Assembly: GCA_026005095.1 (NCBI GenBank)
Contig: BPKK01000001.1
Location: forward strand, 62,001-126,000
DNA: 64,000 nt
Origin: Silanimonas sp.
Lineage (GTDB): Bacteria; Pseudomonadota; Gammaproteobacteria; Xanthomonadales; Xanthomonadaceae
Direction: 5' to 3'
Made by a program: the position numbers and the translations under genes. A model generated the notes under the pieces. That model did not search any database. It was not told the origin of the DNA and saw only the letters and a list, made by a program, of their open reading frames with translations. Positions 1-8,690 of the stretch are shown piece after piece; the stretch's first letter is position 1; every line of letters starts with the position of its first letter.

Positions 1-182
1 GCGTCCACCAGAGTGAGCTGCCCCACCCCGCTGCGGGCCAGGGCCTCCACCGCCCAGGAGCCCACGCCGCCCAGGCCCACCACGGCGACGTGGCAGCGGG
101 CGAGGCGGGCGACGGCGCCGGCGCCATAGAGGCGGTCGATGCCGGCGAAGCGCGGATCGACCGGAACAGAGGAAGGATTCAT
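1..182 (-). CDS. tcdA: tRNA threonylcarbamoyladenosine dehydratase TcdA (N-terminal fragment)
   Basis: This is the first ~60 codons of a gene that runs off the left edge. The translation begins MNPSSVPVDPRFAGIDRLYG and continues into a glycine-rich nucleotide-binding loop, VAVVGLGGVGSWAVEALARSG. That combination (FAGIDRLYG plus GxGGVGSW) is typical of the E1-like/ThiF-family enzyme TcdA (CsdL), which uses ATP to cyclise t6A37 of tRNA into ct6A. The rest of the adenylation domain is outside the window. It is divergent from the lipoprotein gene at 258. Confidence 0.85.
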   Translation of the reverse strand, partial: MNPSSVPVDPRFAGIDRLYGAGAVARLARCHVAVVGLGGVGSWAVEALARSGVGQLTLVD

Positions 183-257
183 CGCGCAGATTCTATCGAT
201 GGTGCGTGTTCAGGAAGGAACGTTTAGGTTCGCCCCAAGCCCCACGGAGAAGAGGTC

Positions 258-740
258 ATGACGACGTTCCAGCCCTCCACCAAGCTCGCCCTCGGCGCCG
301 CCCTGGTGGCGGTATTCGCCTCCGCCTGCAGCACCCAGCCCACCACCCGCCGCTACGCCACCTACGAGCCGGCGCCGCAAAGCTACCCCGTGCGCTGCCA
401 TGACTGCGGCACGGTGGAGAGCATCGTGCGCGTGCTCAACGGCCGCGAGAACACCCGCACCGGCGCGGTACTGGGGGGCGTGATCGGCGGCATCGTCGGC
501 AATCAGATCGCCGATGATGAGAGCCGTGGCCGCCGCAATACCGCCACCGTGGTCGGCGCCGCTGCCGGCGCCGTGGCCGGCAATGCCATCGAGAACCGGA
601 TGAATGCCGAGACCTTCGACGTCACTATCCGCATGGACGACGGCCGGCGTCTGACCATCAACGTCACCAGCCTGCCGGCGGGCGTGGGCACTGGCGCGTA
701 TGTGCGCTGGGACGGCCGCCGCCTCGTGCCGGTGCGCTGA
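258..740 (+). CDS. Glycine-zipper 2TM-domain lipoprotein
   Basis: A 160-residue envelope protein of unknown specific role. It has a signal peptide with a lipobox ending in ASAC (Cys about residue 24), so it is probably a lipoprotein. A glycine zipper follows at about residues 68-105 (GAVLGGVIGGIVGNQ, then VVGAAAGAVAGNAIEN), as in the Rickettsia 17-kDa antigen/SlyB-like 2TM family, and a small C-terminal beta-rich domain (DVTIRMDDGRRLTINV) completes it. Members of this family sit in the outer membrane and are linked to envelope stability. The ATG is preceded by a purine-rich AGAGG. The next gene starts 2 nt downstream of its stop, so the two are probably cotranscribed. Confidence 0.8.
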   Translation: MTTFQPSTKLALGAALVAVFASACSTQPTTRRYATYEPAPQSYPVRCHDCGTVESIVRVLNGRENTRTGAVLGGVIGGIVGNQIADDESRGRRNTATVVGAAAGAVAGNAIENRMNAETFDVTIRMDDGRRLTINVTSLPAGVGTGAYVRWDGRRLVPVR

Positions 741-742
741 GC

Positions 743-1141
743 ATGCGCGCGCTCGTGATGCTGGCAGTGGGCCTGGGCCTGGGCGCCCTGCTCACCGTGG
801 TGGCGATGAACAGCCTGCGCAAAGGCACGGCCTATCCGAACGGCGTGATGGCGGTGATGGCTGCGCAGATGGGCCATCTCGACCGTGGCATCAAGGCCGG
901 GGCCTGCACTGCCGAGGACCTCGGCGGCCACCTCGCCACCCTGCAGGCCCTGGGCAACGATCTCGAGCCTGCCTTCCTGCCGACCGCCGACGATGCCCAG
1001 TTCAGCCGCTTCGCCGGCGACTACCGCGCCGCGGTGGGGCGAGCCCTGGCCGAGGCCCCGCGCGACTGCAGTGAGGCCGGCGCACGGCTGAATGCCATCA
1101 GCGCCGCCTGCAAGGCCTGCCATCAGCAGTTCAAGGGCTGA
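743..1141 (+). CDS. Membrane-anchored cytochrome c'-like protein
   Basis: A 132-residue protein with an N-terminal hydrophobic segment (MLAVGLGLGALLTVVAM) and one heme c motif, CKACHQQFKG, at the extreme C-terminus. A single CxxCH on the last helix of an otherwise helical domain is the arrangement of the cytochrome c'/c-556 four-helix family, which binds NO or other small ligands or carries electrons in the periplasm. The hydrophobic segment may be a signal anchor or a cleaved signal; no clear AxA site is seen. It lies 2 nt after the lipoprotein gene. Its end overlaps the convergent hydrolase gene by 19 nt. The family is inferred from motif position; the exact function is unknown. Confidence 0.7.
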   Translation: MRALVMLAVGLGLGALLTVVAMNSLRKGTAYPNGVMAVMAAQMGHLDRGIKAGACTAEDLGGHLATLQALGNDLEPAFLPTADDAQFSRFAGDYRAAVGRALAEAPRDCSEAGARLNAISAACKACHQQFKG

Positions 1142-1980
1142 GGCGGCGCGGCTCCCGCCGCCGGCTGGCGCTGCCACCAGTCGGCGATGGCTGCTGCGGG
1201 CGCGGCGGGCGCTCGCAGCCAGGCGAAGTGGTCGGGCGTCACGCCGAGGCTTTCGGCATCGAAACACTGGAGTGTCACTGTCCGGGCCCGGGTCTTCCCG
1301 ACCAGCGCCGCCCACGAGGCCTCGGGCACCAGCCAGTCATCGCAGAACCCGAGGCCGAGTAGCGGGGCATCGAGCCTGGCGAGCCGGGCCTCCAGGTCGT
1401 CGGGCAGGCCGCGCAGGCCAGCATAGCGGCCAGTGCGCACCGTCCGCGCCCAATCACGCATCAGCTGGCCTGCCTCGCGGCCGGCAAAACCGAGGCGGTC
1501 GCCGGGGTAGTGGCCGAACAGCCAGGTGAGCAGGGGCAGGGCGAGCGCGAAGCCGGCCACCGCGAGCCGCTCACTCCAGCGCGGGAAACAGCGCCAGTCC
1601 GGCACGCCACTCGCAGCCACCACCAGCCCCGCCGCCGGGCTGCCGAGGGCCGCGGCAAGCAGGGCCATCTGCCCGCCGATGCTGTGGCCACCGAGGAGGC
1701 ACGGCAAATCCGGTGCGCGCGCCGCCAGTGCGGCGGCACTGGCTGGGATGTCCTCCTCCAACCACTCCCGGTAGCCCCAGTCTCGGCCCCGCCCGGGGCG
1801 CCGCGGGCAATCGCCGGTGCCGCGCCATTCATGCACGGCGCACAGGATTCCATGGCCCGCCAGGGCCGCGGCCAGAGGCCGGTACTTGCGCGCTGGCACG
1901 CCCAATGCAGGCAGCCAGAGCAGGGCCACCCGTGGCGGGACGGCCGGTTCGACGAGAAGTGGGGGCGTGGGAGTAGGCAT
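1123..1980 (-). CDS. Alpha/beta hydrolase
   Basis: A serine-hydrolase fold protein of about 285 residues. It has a nucleophile elbow GHSIGGQ, an early oxyanion-type segment (LLWLPALGVPARKYRPLAAAL), a likely acid residue in GFCDDWLVP, and a C-terminal His in TPDHFAWL. The pattern resembles the serine aminopeptidase/monoglyceride lipase-like hydrolases with LPALGVPARKY near the N-terminus; the substrate cannot be told. The ORF track extends it to 2067, but the Met of MPTPTPPLL at 1980 is the more plausible start because the upstream stretch is low-complexity and Arg-rich. It is convergent with the cytochrome c'-like gene and divergent from the HD-GYP gene. Confidence 0.75.
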   Translation of the reverse strand: MPTPTPPLLVEPAVPPRVALLWLPALGVPARKYRPLAAALAGHGILCAVHEWRGTGDCPRRPGRGRDWGYREWLEEDIPASAAALAARAPDLPCLLGGHSIGGQMALLAAALGSPAAGLVVAASGVPDWRCFPRWSERLAVAGFALALPLLTWLFGHYPGDRLGFAGREAGQLMRDWARTVRTGRYAGLRGLPDDLEARLARLDAPLLGLGFCDDWLVPEASWAALVGKTRARTVTLQCFDAESLGVTPDHFAWLRAPAAPAAAIADWWQRQPAAGAAPPQPLNC

Positions 1981-2121
1981 GGCCGGAGCATCGGCGGCAG
2001 GGCATGTGGCTGGCAAGCTGCGACGCTCTTCACGCCAGCGTGGACGAGGCTTGACGGACCGCCCCATACCGCGACGGCAGGGCAGCGGCTAGGCTGTGGA
2101 GTGGACTTGGGAGAGCATGCG

Positions 2122-3273
2122 ATGCGGCTGAGGCCGATCCCGAACGTACCGATCCAGGTGGGCGACGCCCTGCCCTTCACCGTGTTCGACCGCAGCGGCA
2201 TGCCGCTGCTGGTGAAGGGGCATGTGATCGACAGCGAGCTGATGCTGGCCCGGCTGCAGGAACGCGGCATGGTGGAAGACGCCCCGGGTAGCCTACGCAC
2301 CGAGCCCCGCCCCGAGGACCTGCCGCCGCGGCCGGTGAAGGAGCGCCCGACCGTGCGCCTGCGCGATGCCCAGGACGAGCTCACCCTGATCCACCGCGAC
2401 CTGCTCGCCGGCACCGCCCGCGATACCACGGCCCGCGTCTCCGCCCTGGCCGCGCAGCTGCGCGATGCCTACGAGCAGGATCCCGACCAGGCCATGGGCC
2501 TGCTGCAGTTGGAGGCCACCGACCACCGCCTCTCGCGGCGCCTGATGCATGCCGCCGTGCTCACCCAGGTGCTGGCCCTGCCGAGCGGCCTGCCCGCCGA
2601 CCACCGCCTGAGCCTGATGTGCGCGGCGTTGACCTTCGACGTGGCGCTCTCGCCGATGAGCGAGCAGCTCGCGGCCCAGACCACGCCCCTCTCGGAAGCC
2701 CAGTGGAAGCTGATCCAGGAGCACAGCCTGAGCGGCGTGGAGCTCCTGCGGCGCGCCGGGGTGGACGACCCGGTGTGGCTGGAGGCGGTGCGCGACCACC
2801 ACGAGCGCATGGATGGCACCGGCTACCCGCGCGGCCTGCGCGGCGAGGCGGTATCGGTCGAGGCGCGCATCCTCGGCATCGTCGACATCTATAGCGCGAT
2901 GATCCGGCCACGCGCCTATCGCGATGCCCAACCCTCGCGCATCGCCCTGCGCGACATCTTCCTCGAGCGCGGCCAACGCATCGACGAACGGCTCGCCCTC
3001 CTGTTCATCAAGGAACTCGGGGTCTATCCCCCGGGCACCATGGTGCGGCTGGCGAACGGCGAGATCGCGGTGGCGATCCGCCGCACCACCGATGGCGCTC
3101 ACCCGCAGCTGCGCTGCGTGATCGGCAAGGACGGCATGCCGCTCGCCTACCCGCAGATCCGCGACAGCCGTAACCCGGAAACCGCCATCGTCGAGATCGT
3201 CTCCGCCTCGCAGTACAAGGCCGGGCTAGGCAGCCTCAACGCCCTCTGGGTCCGCAGTCCCCCCACGCTCTGA
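2122..3273 (+). CDS. HD-GYP domain protein with degenerate HD motif
   Basis: A 383-residue protein whose C-terminal half has the HD-GYP architecture (c-di-GMP phosphodiesterase family). The GYP part is canonical: HHERMDGTGYPRGL, followed by RILGIVDIYSAMI and PPGTMVRLANGE. The first metal-binding motif, usually HDIGK, reads TFDVAL here, so the His and the following Lys region are lost. Catalysis is therefore doubtful; it may be a c-di-GMP-binding or partner protein. The ORF track starts at 1510, but the 5' part is an antisense shadow of the hydrolase. The ATG at 2122 (MRLRPIPN) has a GGGAG 8 nt upstream. A second HD-GYP protein with the opposite defect lies at 20239-21543. Confidence 0.85.
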   Translation: MRLRPIPNVPIQVGDALPFTVFDRSGMPLLVKGHVIDSELMLARLQERGMVEDAPGSLRTEPRPEDLPPRPVKERPTVRLRDAQDELTLIHRDLLAGTARDTTARVSALAAQLRDAYEQDPDQAMGLLQLEATDHRLSRRLMHAAVLTQVLALPSGLPADHRLSLMCAALTFDVALSPMSEQLAAQTTPLSEAQWKLIQEHSLSGVELLRRAGVDDPVWLEAVRDHHERMDGTGYPRGLRGEAVSVEARILGIVDIYSAMIRPRAYRDAQPSRIALRDIFLERGQRIDERLALLFIKELGVYPPGTMVRLANGEIAVAIRRTTDGAHPQLRCVIGKDGMPLAYPQIRDSRNPETAIVEIVSASQYKAGLGSLNALWVRSPPTL

Positions 3274-3285
3274 AGGCCCTTCGGA

Positions 3286-3786
3286 ATGGATCCTCAGCTG
3301 TTGCTCTACGCACTCGCCGGCCTGATGGTGCTGGCCGGCCTGCTCGGCACCGTGCTGCCGGTATTGCCCGGCATCCCGCTGATGTTCGCCGGCATGCTGC
3401 TCGCCGCCTGGATCGGCGACTTCCAGCAGGTGGGCGGCTGGACCCTGGCCCTGCTCGGCCTGATGGCCCTCGTCGCCCTGGCGGTGGATTTTCTCGCTTC
3501 GGCGCTCGGCGCAAAAAAGCTCGGCGCCTCGCCCAAGGCCGTATGGGGCGCGGCCATCGGCGCCCTGGCCGGGCTGCCCTTCTTCCCGCTCGGTCTGATC
3601 TTCGGCCCTTTCGCCGGCGCCGTGCTCGGCGAGATGCTGCACCGGAGGGCCTACGACCGGCAGAGCCTCGGCTCGGCAGTCCGGATGGGCGCCGCCACCT
3701 GGATCGGCCTTGCCGTGGGGGCGGTGTTCAAACTCGGCATGGCCTTTGCCATGGTGGCGGTGTTCGCGCTCGATCTCTGGCTGTAA
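3286..3786 (+). CDS. DUF456 family integral membrane protein
   Basis: A 166-residue, very hydrophobic protein with four to five membrane segments and the glycine/proline-rich hairpins typical of DUF456: GTVLPVLPGIPLMFAGMLLAAW near the N-terminus and GLPFFPLGLIFGPFAGAVLGE in the middle. The charged patch AKKLGASPKAVWGA between them is also characteristic. The biochemical role of the family is not known. It starts 12 nt after the HD-GYP stop and is probably cotranscribed with it. It is convergent with icmF. Confidence 0.85.
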   Translation: MDPQLLLYALAGLMVLAGLLGTVLPVLPGIPLMFAGMLLAAWIGDFQQVGGWTLALLGLMALVALAVDFLASALGAKKLGASPKAVWGAAIGALAGLPFFPLGLIFGPFAGAVLGEMLHRRAYDRQSLGSAVRMGAATWIGLAVGAVFKLGMAFAMVAVFALDLWL

Positions 3787-3861
3787 ACGCCCTCTCCACC
3801 GTGTTCGACCTATCAGTCATCGCGTGGCGGGACGGGTTCCGTATTTGGATGCACCCCCGAT

Positions 3862-6800
3862 TTACATGTTCCGCCGATACTCTCCCCCCACCTCGTACAG
3901 CGCATGACTGATCTGCCCGAGGCTGTGGGTCTTCACCGCCTCCATCAGGGCAGCAAACAGGTTCTCGCGCCGCCGCGCAGTCTGCTGTAAGGGCTTCAGG
4001 CCCTCGCTGGCAAGGGGATTGCGGGCCGCCTGGTAAGCACGCACGTTGGCGATCTGCTGGGCCTTCTCTTCGGGGGTGGAGCGGATCAGCTCGATCGTGG
4101 TGGTGATCTCGCCGCCGTGGTCCTTGCCGAGGAAGGTGTTCACTCCGACCAGGGGCAGGCTTCCATCGTGCTTCTTTTGCTCGTAGTAGAGCGATTCTTC
4201 CTGGATCTTGCCGCGCTGGTACATGGTGTCCATGGCGCCCAGCACGCCACCGCGCTCGCTGATGGCCTCGAACTCCTTGTACACGGCCTCTTCCACGAGG
4301 TCGGTGAGCTGCTCGACGATGAAACTGCCCTGCCAGGGGTTCTCGTTGAAATTGAGCCCCAACTCCTTGTTGATGATCATCTGGATGGCCACGGCGCGGC
4401 GCACGCTCTCTTCCGTCGGCGTGGTGATGGCCTCATCAAACGCGTTGGTGTGCAGGCTGTTGCAGTTGTCGAACAGCGCGTACAGGGCCTGAAGCGTGGT
4501 GCGGATGTCGTTGAACTGGATCTCCTGCGCATGCAGGGAGCGACCGGAGGTCTGGATGTGGTACTTCAGCATCTGGCTGCGCTCATTCGCACCGTAGCGC
4601 TCGCGCATGGCGCGGGCCCAGATGCGACGCGCCACACGGCCGATCACGGTGTACTCCGGGTCCATGCCGTTGCTGAAGAAGAACGACAGGTTGGGAGCGA
4701 AGTCGTCGATCTTCATCCCGCGTGCGAGGTAGTACTCGACGATGGTGAAGCCGTTGCTGAGCGTGAAGGCGAGCTGCGAGATGGGATTCGCTCCAGCCTC
4801 GGCGATGTGGTAGCCGGAGATGCTCACCGAGTAGAAGTTGCGCACCTTCTGATCGACGAAGTACTGCTGGATGTCGCCCATCATCCTGAGCGCGAATTCG
4901 GTGCTGAAGATGCAGGTGTTCTGCGCCTGGTCCTCTTTCAGGATGTCGGCCTGCACCGTGCCGCGCACGATGCTCAAGGTTTCGGCCTTGATGCGGGCGT
5001 AGGTCTCGGCATCCAGCACCTGGTCACCCGTCACGCCGAGCAGGCCCAGACCGAGGCCGTCGTTGCCCTCGGGCAACGCCCCCTCATAGCGCGGGCGCTC
5101 GCGCCCCGCGTAGAGCCGGGCGATGGTCTTCTCGGCCTCGGCCCAGCGCGTCGGGTCGGCCTTCAGGTACTTCTCCACCTGCTGGTCGATGGCGGTGTTC
5201 ATGAACATCGCCAGGAGGATCGGCGCCGGGCCATTGATGGTCATGCTCACCGAGGTGCTGGGCGCGCACAGATCGAAGCCGGAGTACAGCTTCTTCATGT
5301 CGTCTAGCGTGGCAATCGACACTCCGCTGTTACCGATCTTGCCGTGGATGTCCGGGCGCTCGGCCGGGTCTTCGCCATACAGCGTCACGGAATCGAAGGC
5401 GGTAGAGAGACGCGCGGCCGGTTGACCGAGACTCAGATAATGGAAGCGGCGGTTGGTGCGCTCCGGCGTCCCCTCGCCCGCGAACATGCGGATGGGGTCT
5501 TCACCACTGCGGCGGTAGGGATAGACGCCGCCAGTATAGGGGTAGTGGCCGGGCAGGTTCTCCTTGGAAAGGAACACCAGCAGCTCACCCCAGCTGCGCC
5601 ATTTCGGCGCGGCGATCTTCGGGATCTTCTGGTGACTCAGGGATTCGCGATAGTTCTCGACGCGAATCACCTTGTCGCGCACTCTGTATTCGTTGAACTC
5701 GTCGGTGACCGCCTTCAGCCGCTCCGGCCAGGCGCGCAGCAGGGAAAGACTTTCGGTGCTGAGCGAGTTCAATGCATCGTTGTAGCGCTGGCGCAGGGTG
5801 GCAAGCGAGCGGTCATTCGTCTCACTGAGCGCCTCTGAGGGATAGAGGTCCAGCGCTTTGGGCAGCTTCGGGTCGGCCAGTTCCTGCAGCGCGGTCCAGC
5901 AGGCCTGGGCGCGTTCGGCTGCCTCGCGCTGGCGCTCGATGTCGGCATTGATGCGCCGGCCCTGCTCCGCAATCTCGGCGAGATACCGGATACGCGCCCC
6001 GGGGATCAGCACGGTGGCGCGGGGTTCCTTCAGGCGCGTATCGATAGCCGGGCGCGAAATCGCAGGCGGCGCTCACGATGGCCTCGCCCAGCTTGGCTTT
6101 GAGGCGGCGGCACAGGTTAGCGAACATCCAGCTCACGCCGGGATCGTTGAACTGGCTGGCGATCGTCGGGTAGACGGGCACTTCGTCGTCCGGCATCTGG
6201 AAGGCGGCCCGGTTGCGCTTCCACTGCTTACGCACGTCGCGCAGGGCGTCTTCTGCGCCGCGGCGATCGAACTTGTTGAGGATGACGAGCTCGGCGTAAT
6301 CCAGCATGTCGATCTTCTCGAGCTGGCTTGCCGCGCCGTAATCGCTGGTCATCACATAGACCGGGAAGTCGACGAGATCGACGATCTCGGAGTCGGACTG
6401 GCCGATGCCGGCGGTTTCCACCAGCACGAGGTCGTAGCTCAGGGCCCGCAGGAAAGCGATGCAGTCCCTCAGTACGGCATTCGTCGCCACGTGCTGGCGG
6501 CGGGTGGCCATCGAGCGCATGAACACGCGCGGGCTGCGCAGCGAGTTCATGCGGATGCGGTCGCCGAGCAGCGCGCCGCCGGTGCGGCGGCGGGTGGGGT
6601 CCACCGAGACCACGGCGATGCGCATGGACGGGAAATGCTGGAGAAAGCGGTTGATGATCTCGTCGGTGACCGAGCTCTTTCCCGCGCCGCCGGTGCCGGT
6701 GAGCCCCACCACCGGGGTCTTGCCGCCGGCCAGCTGCCATTCCTTGCGCAGGGTCGCGAGCTCGGCCTCGGGGATCACGCCATCCTCGATGGCCGAGAGC

Positions 6801-7315
6801 ATGCGGCCCACGGCACTCTCATCCTCCGCCGCCACGGCCGGGGGCCGGCGCGTCTCTTGTCGGGCCTTGCGGGTGCGGGCGATGAGATCCTCGATCATGC
6901 CGAGGAGCCCCATCTGCATGCCGTCGTTCGGGTGGTAGATGCGCTCCACCCCGTAGGCCTGCAACTCGGCGATCTCTTCGGGCGTGATGGTGCCGCCGCC
7001 ACCGCCGAACACGCGGATGTGCGAGGCGCCGCGCTCTTTGAGCATGTCCACCATGTACTTGAAGTACTCGATGTGGCCGCCCTGGTAGCTGGACAGGGCG
7101 ATGCCATCGGCATCCTCCTGCAGTGCGGCACGCACCACGTCCTCCACCGAACGGTTGTGCCCGAGGTGGATGACCTCGGCGCCCTGGGCCTGGATCAGCC
7201 GGCGCATCACGTTGATGGCGGCATCGTGGCCGTCGAACAGCGAGGCGGCGGTGACGAAGCGCAGCGGCGAAGTCTCGGCAGCGGCCTCGGGGAGGGAATT
7301 GGCGGGAGTGCTCAT
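3862..7315 (-). pseudogene. icmF: Fused acyl-CoA mutase/G-protein chaperone IcmF, frameshifted
   Basis: IcmF is a B12-dependent mutase that interconverts isobutyryl-CoA and n-butyryl-CoA (and, less well, isovaleryl- and pivalyl-CoA) and carries its own GTPase chaperone. All parts are present: a cobalamin-binding domain (FDGHDAAIN, VIHLGHNRS), a MeaI-type GTPase (GTGGAGKSS, DPTRRRTGG, NKFDRRG), a linker, and the mutase barrel ([43 protein letters not shown]) ending [10 protein letters not shown]. The coding frame breaks at about 6040-6080. The upstream frame runs into nonsense ([13 protein letters not shown]), while the downstream frame reads [21 protein letters not shown], the expected linker. 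The span is 3n+1, which fits one inserted base. Both halves are well preserved, so this is either an assembly error or a very recent mutation. Start MSTPANS chosen at 7315. Annotators may list it as two CDS (3862-6012 and 5822-7390). Confidence 0.88.
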
Positions 7316-7333
7316 GGCGCCCTCGATCCGGTT

Positions 7334-7354
7334 TCGAGTGAATGCTCGATTGTA
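7334..7354 (-). promoter_or_regulatory. Candidate icmF promoter -10 and small inverted repeat
   Basis: Reading the minus strand, a TACAAT hexamer (7349-7354) lies about 34 nt before the icmF start. It is followed at once by TCGAG-CATTCA-CTCGA (7334-7349), an inverted repeat with 5-bp arms where an operator could sit. No convincing -35 was found. The role is inferred from position only. Confidence 0.35.
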
Positions 7355-7427
7355 CGGGCTTGGGCCTGCCGGCGCGGCGAACTCCCCCATGACCTCCGCC
7401 CCAAGGTCCGGACTAGAGCAATTGCTT

Positions 7428-7461
7428 TACAATGCGCGCCGCCGCCGGCCCGCCCGGCGGC
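7428..7461 (+). promoter_or_regulatory. Leader of the leucine dehydrogenase gene: -10-like hexamer and hairpin
   Basis: A TACAAT hexamer at 7428-7433 is followed by a GC hairpin at 7441-7461 (GCCGCCG, loop GCCCGCC, CGGCGGC) and then TTTCCTGTTT. The hairpin followed by a T-rich stretch 60 nt before the start codon resembles an intrinsic terminator in the leader, so attenuation is possible. No leader peptide with leucine or valine codons was identified. Confidence 0.3.
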
Positions 7462-7518
7462 TTTCCTGTTTCCCGGACCGCGCCCTCCGGGCCTGCCGGT
7501 CCCCTCCGGAGCCTCTGC

Positions 7519-8616
7519 ATGATCTTCGAAACCCTTGCCACCTCCGGCCACGAGGAAGTGGTGTTCTGCCACAACCCCGACGCCGGCCTGAAGGCCATCA
7601 TCGCCATCCACAACACCGTGCTGGGCCCGGCCCTGGGCGGTACGCGCATGTGGCCCTACGCCACCGAGCAGGATGCGCTGAACGACGTGCTGCGCCTCTC
7701 GCGCGGCATGACCTACAAGGCGGCGGTGTCCGGCCTCAACCTCGGCGGCGGTAAGGCGGTCATCATCGGCGATCCGAACAAGGACAAGAGCGAGGCCCTG
7801 TTCCGCGCCTTCGGCCGCTTCGTGAACTCGCTAGGCGGCCGCTACATCACCGCCGAGGACGTCGGCATCGACGTCAACGACATGGAATACGTGTTCCGCG
7901 AGACCGAGTTCGTGACCGGCGTGCACCAGGTGCACGGCGGCTCGGGCGACCCCTCGCCGTTCACCGCCTACGGCACCGTGCAGGGCCTGATGGCGGCGCT
8001 GAACGTGAAGTTCGGCAACGAGGAGGTGGGCAAGTACAGCTATGCCGTGCAGGGCGTGGGCCACGTCGGCATGGAGTTCGTGAAGCTGCTGCGCGAGAAG
8101 GGCGCCAAGGTCTTCGTCACCGACATCAACAAGGATGCCGTGCAGCGCGCCGTGGACGAGTTCGGCTGCGAGGCCGTGGGCCTCGACGAGATCTACGACG
8201 TGGACTGCGACGTGTACTCGCCCACCGCCCTGGGCGGCACGGTGAACGCCAACACCCTGCCGCGCCTGAAGTGCAAGATCATCTGCGGCGCCGCCAACAA
8301 CCAGCTGGCGAACGACGAGATCGGCTTCGAGGTGGAGAAGCGCGGCATCCTCTACGCCCCGGACTACGCAGTGAACGCCGGCGGCCTGATGAACGTCTCG
8401 CTGGAGATCGACGGCTACAACCGCGAGCGCGCCATGCGCATGATGCGGACCATCTACTACAACCTCGGCCGTATCTTCGAGATCAGCAAGCGGGAGGGCA
8501 TCCCCACCTTCCGCGCCGCCGACCGCATGGCCGAGGAACGCATCAACGCCATCGGCAAGCTCAAGCTGCCGCACCTCGGCTCGGCCCGTCCGCAGTTCAT
8601 GGGCCGCAAGGGCTGA
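7519..8616 (+). CDS. Leucine/valine (branched-chain amino acid) dehydrogenase
   Basis: A 365-residue member of the Glu/Leu/Phe/Val dehydrogenase family, which oxidatively deaminates branched-chain amino acids to 2-oxo acids with NAD+. Visible features are the substrate-binding Lys region GGTRMWPY, the catalytic motif [11 protein letters not shown], the NAD-binding loop [11 protein letters not shown], and CGAANNQLA...[11 protein letters not shown]. Length matches leucine dehydrogenases (about 365). The ORF track starts at 7432, but the conserved N-terminus [14 protein letters not shown] begins at 7519. It opens a run of leucine catabolic genes (isovaleryl-CoA dehydrogenase next, then thiolase, MCC and HMG-CoA lyase), which supports a role in leucine and valine breakdown. 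Confidence 0.93.
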   Translation: MIFETLATSGHEEVVFCHNPDAGLKAIIAIHNTVLGPALGGTRMWPYATEQDALNDVLRLSRGMTYKAAVSGLNLGGGKAVIIGDPNKDKSEALFRAFGRFVNSLGGRYITAEDVGIDVNDMEYVFRETEFVTGVHQVHGGSGDPSPFTAYGTVQGLMAALNVKFGNEEVGKYSYAVQGVGHVGMEFVKLLREKGAKVFVTDINKDAVQRAVDEFGCEAVGLDEIYDVDCDVYSPTALGGTVNANTLPRLKCKIICGAANNQLANDEIGFEVEKRGILYAPDYAVNAGGLMNVSLEIDGYNRERAMRMMRTIYYNLGRIFEISKREGIPTFRAADRMAEERINAIGKLKLPHLGSARPQFMGRKG

Positions 8617-8636
8617 CCCCACCCGCGCTTCACCCC

Positions 8637-8660
8637 GGACCCGGCATCTTCGCCGGGTCC
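8637..8660 (+). terminator. Hairpin between leucine dehydrogenase and isovaleryl-CoA dehydrogenase genes
   Basis: A perfect 9-bp stem (GGACCCGGC / GCCGGGTCC) with loop ATCTTC, followed by GTCGTTTCTGG. The T-tract is poor, so termination may be partial. Confidence 0.5.
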
Positions 8661-8690
8661 GTCGTTTCTGGCTTCCCCAACGAGATTCTT

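Noticed and set aside
4117-5307. 396-aa plus-strand ORF across icmF
   Set aside because: Antisense shadow of the mutase domain; composition is the typical Val/Leu/His/Gly-rich complement of a GC-rich gene with no family motif.
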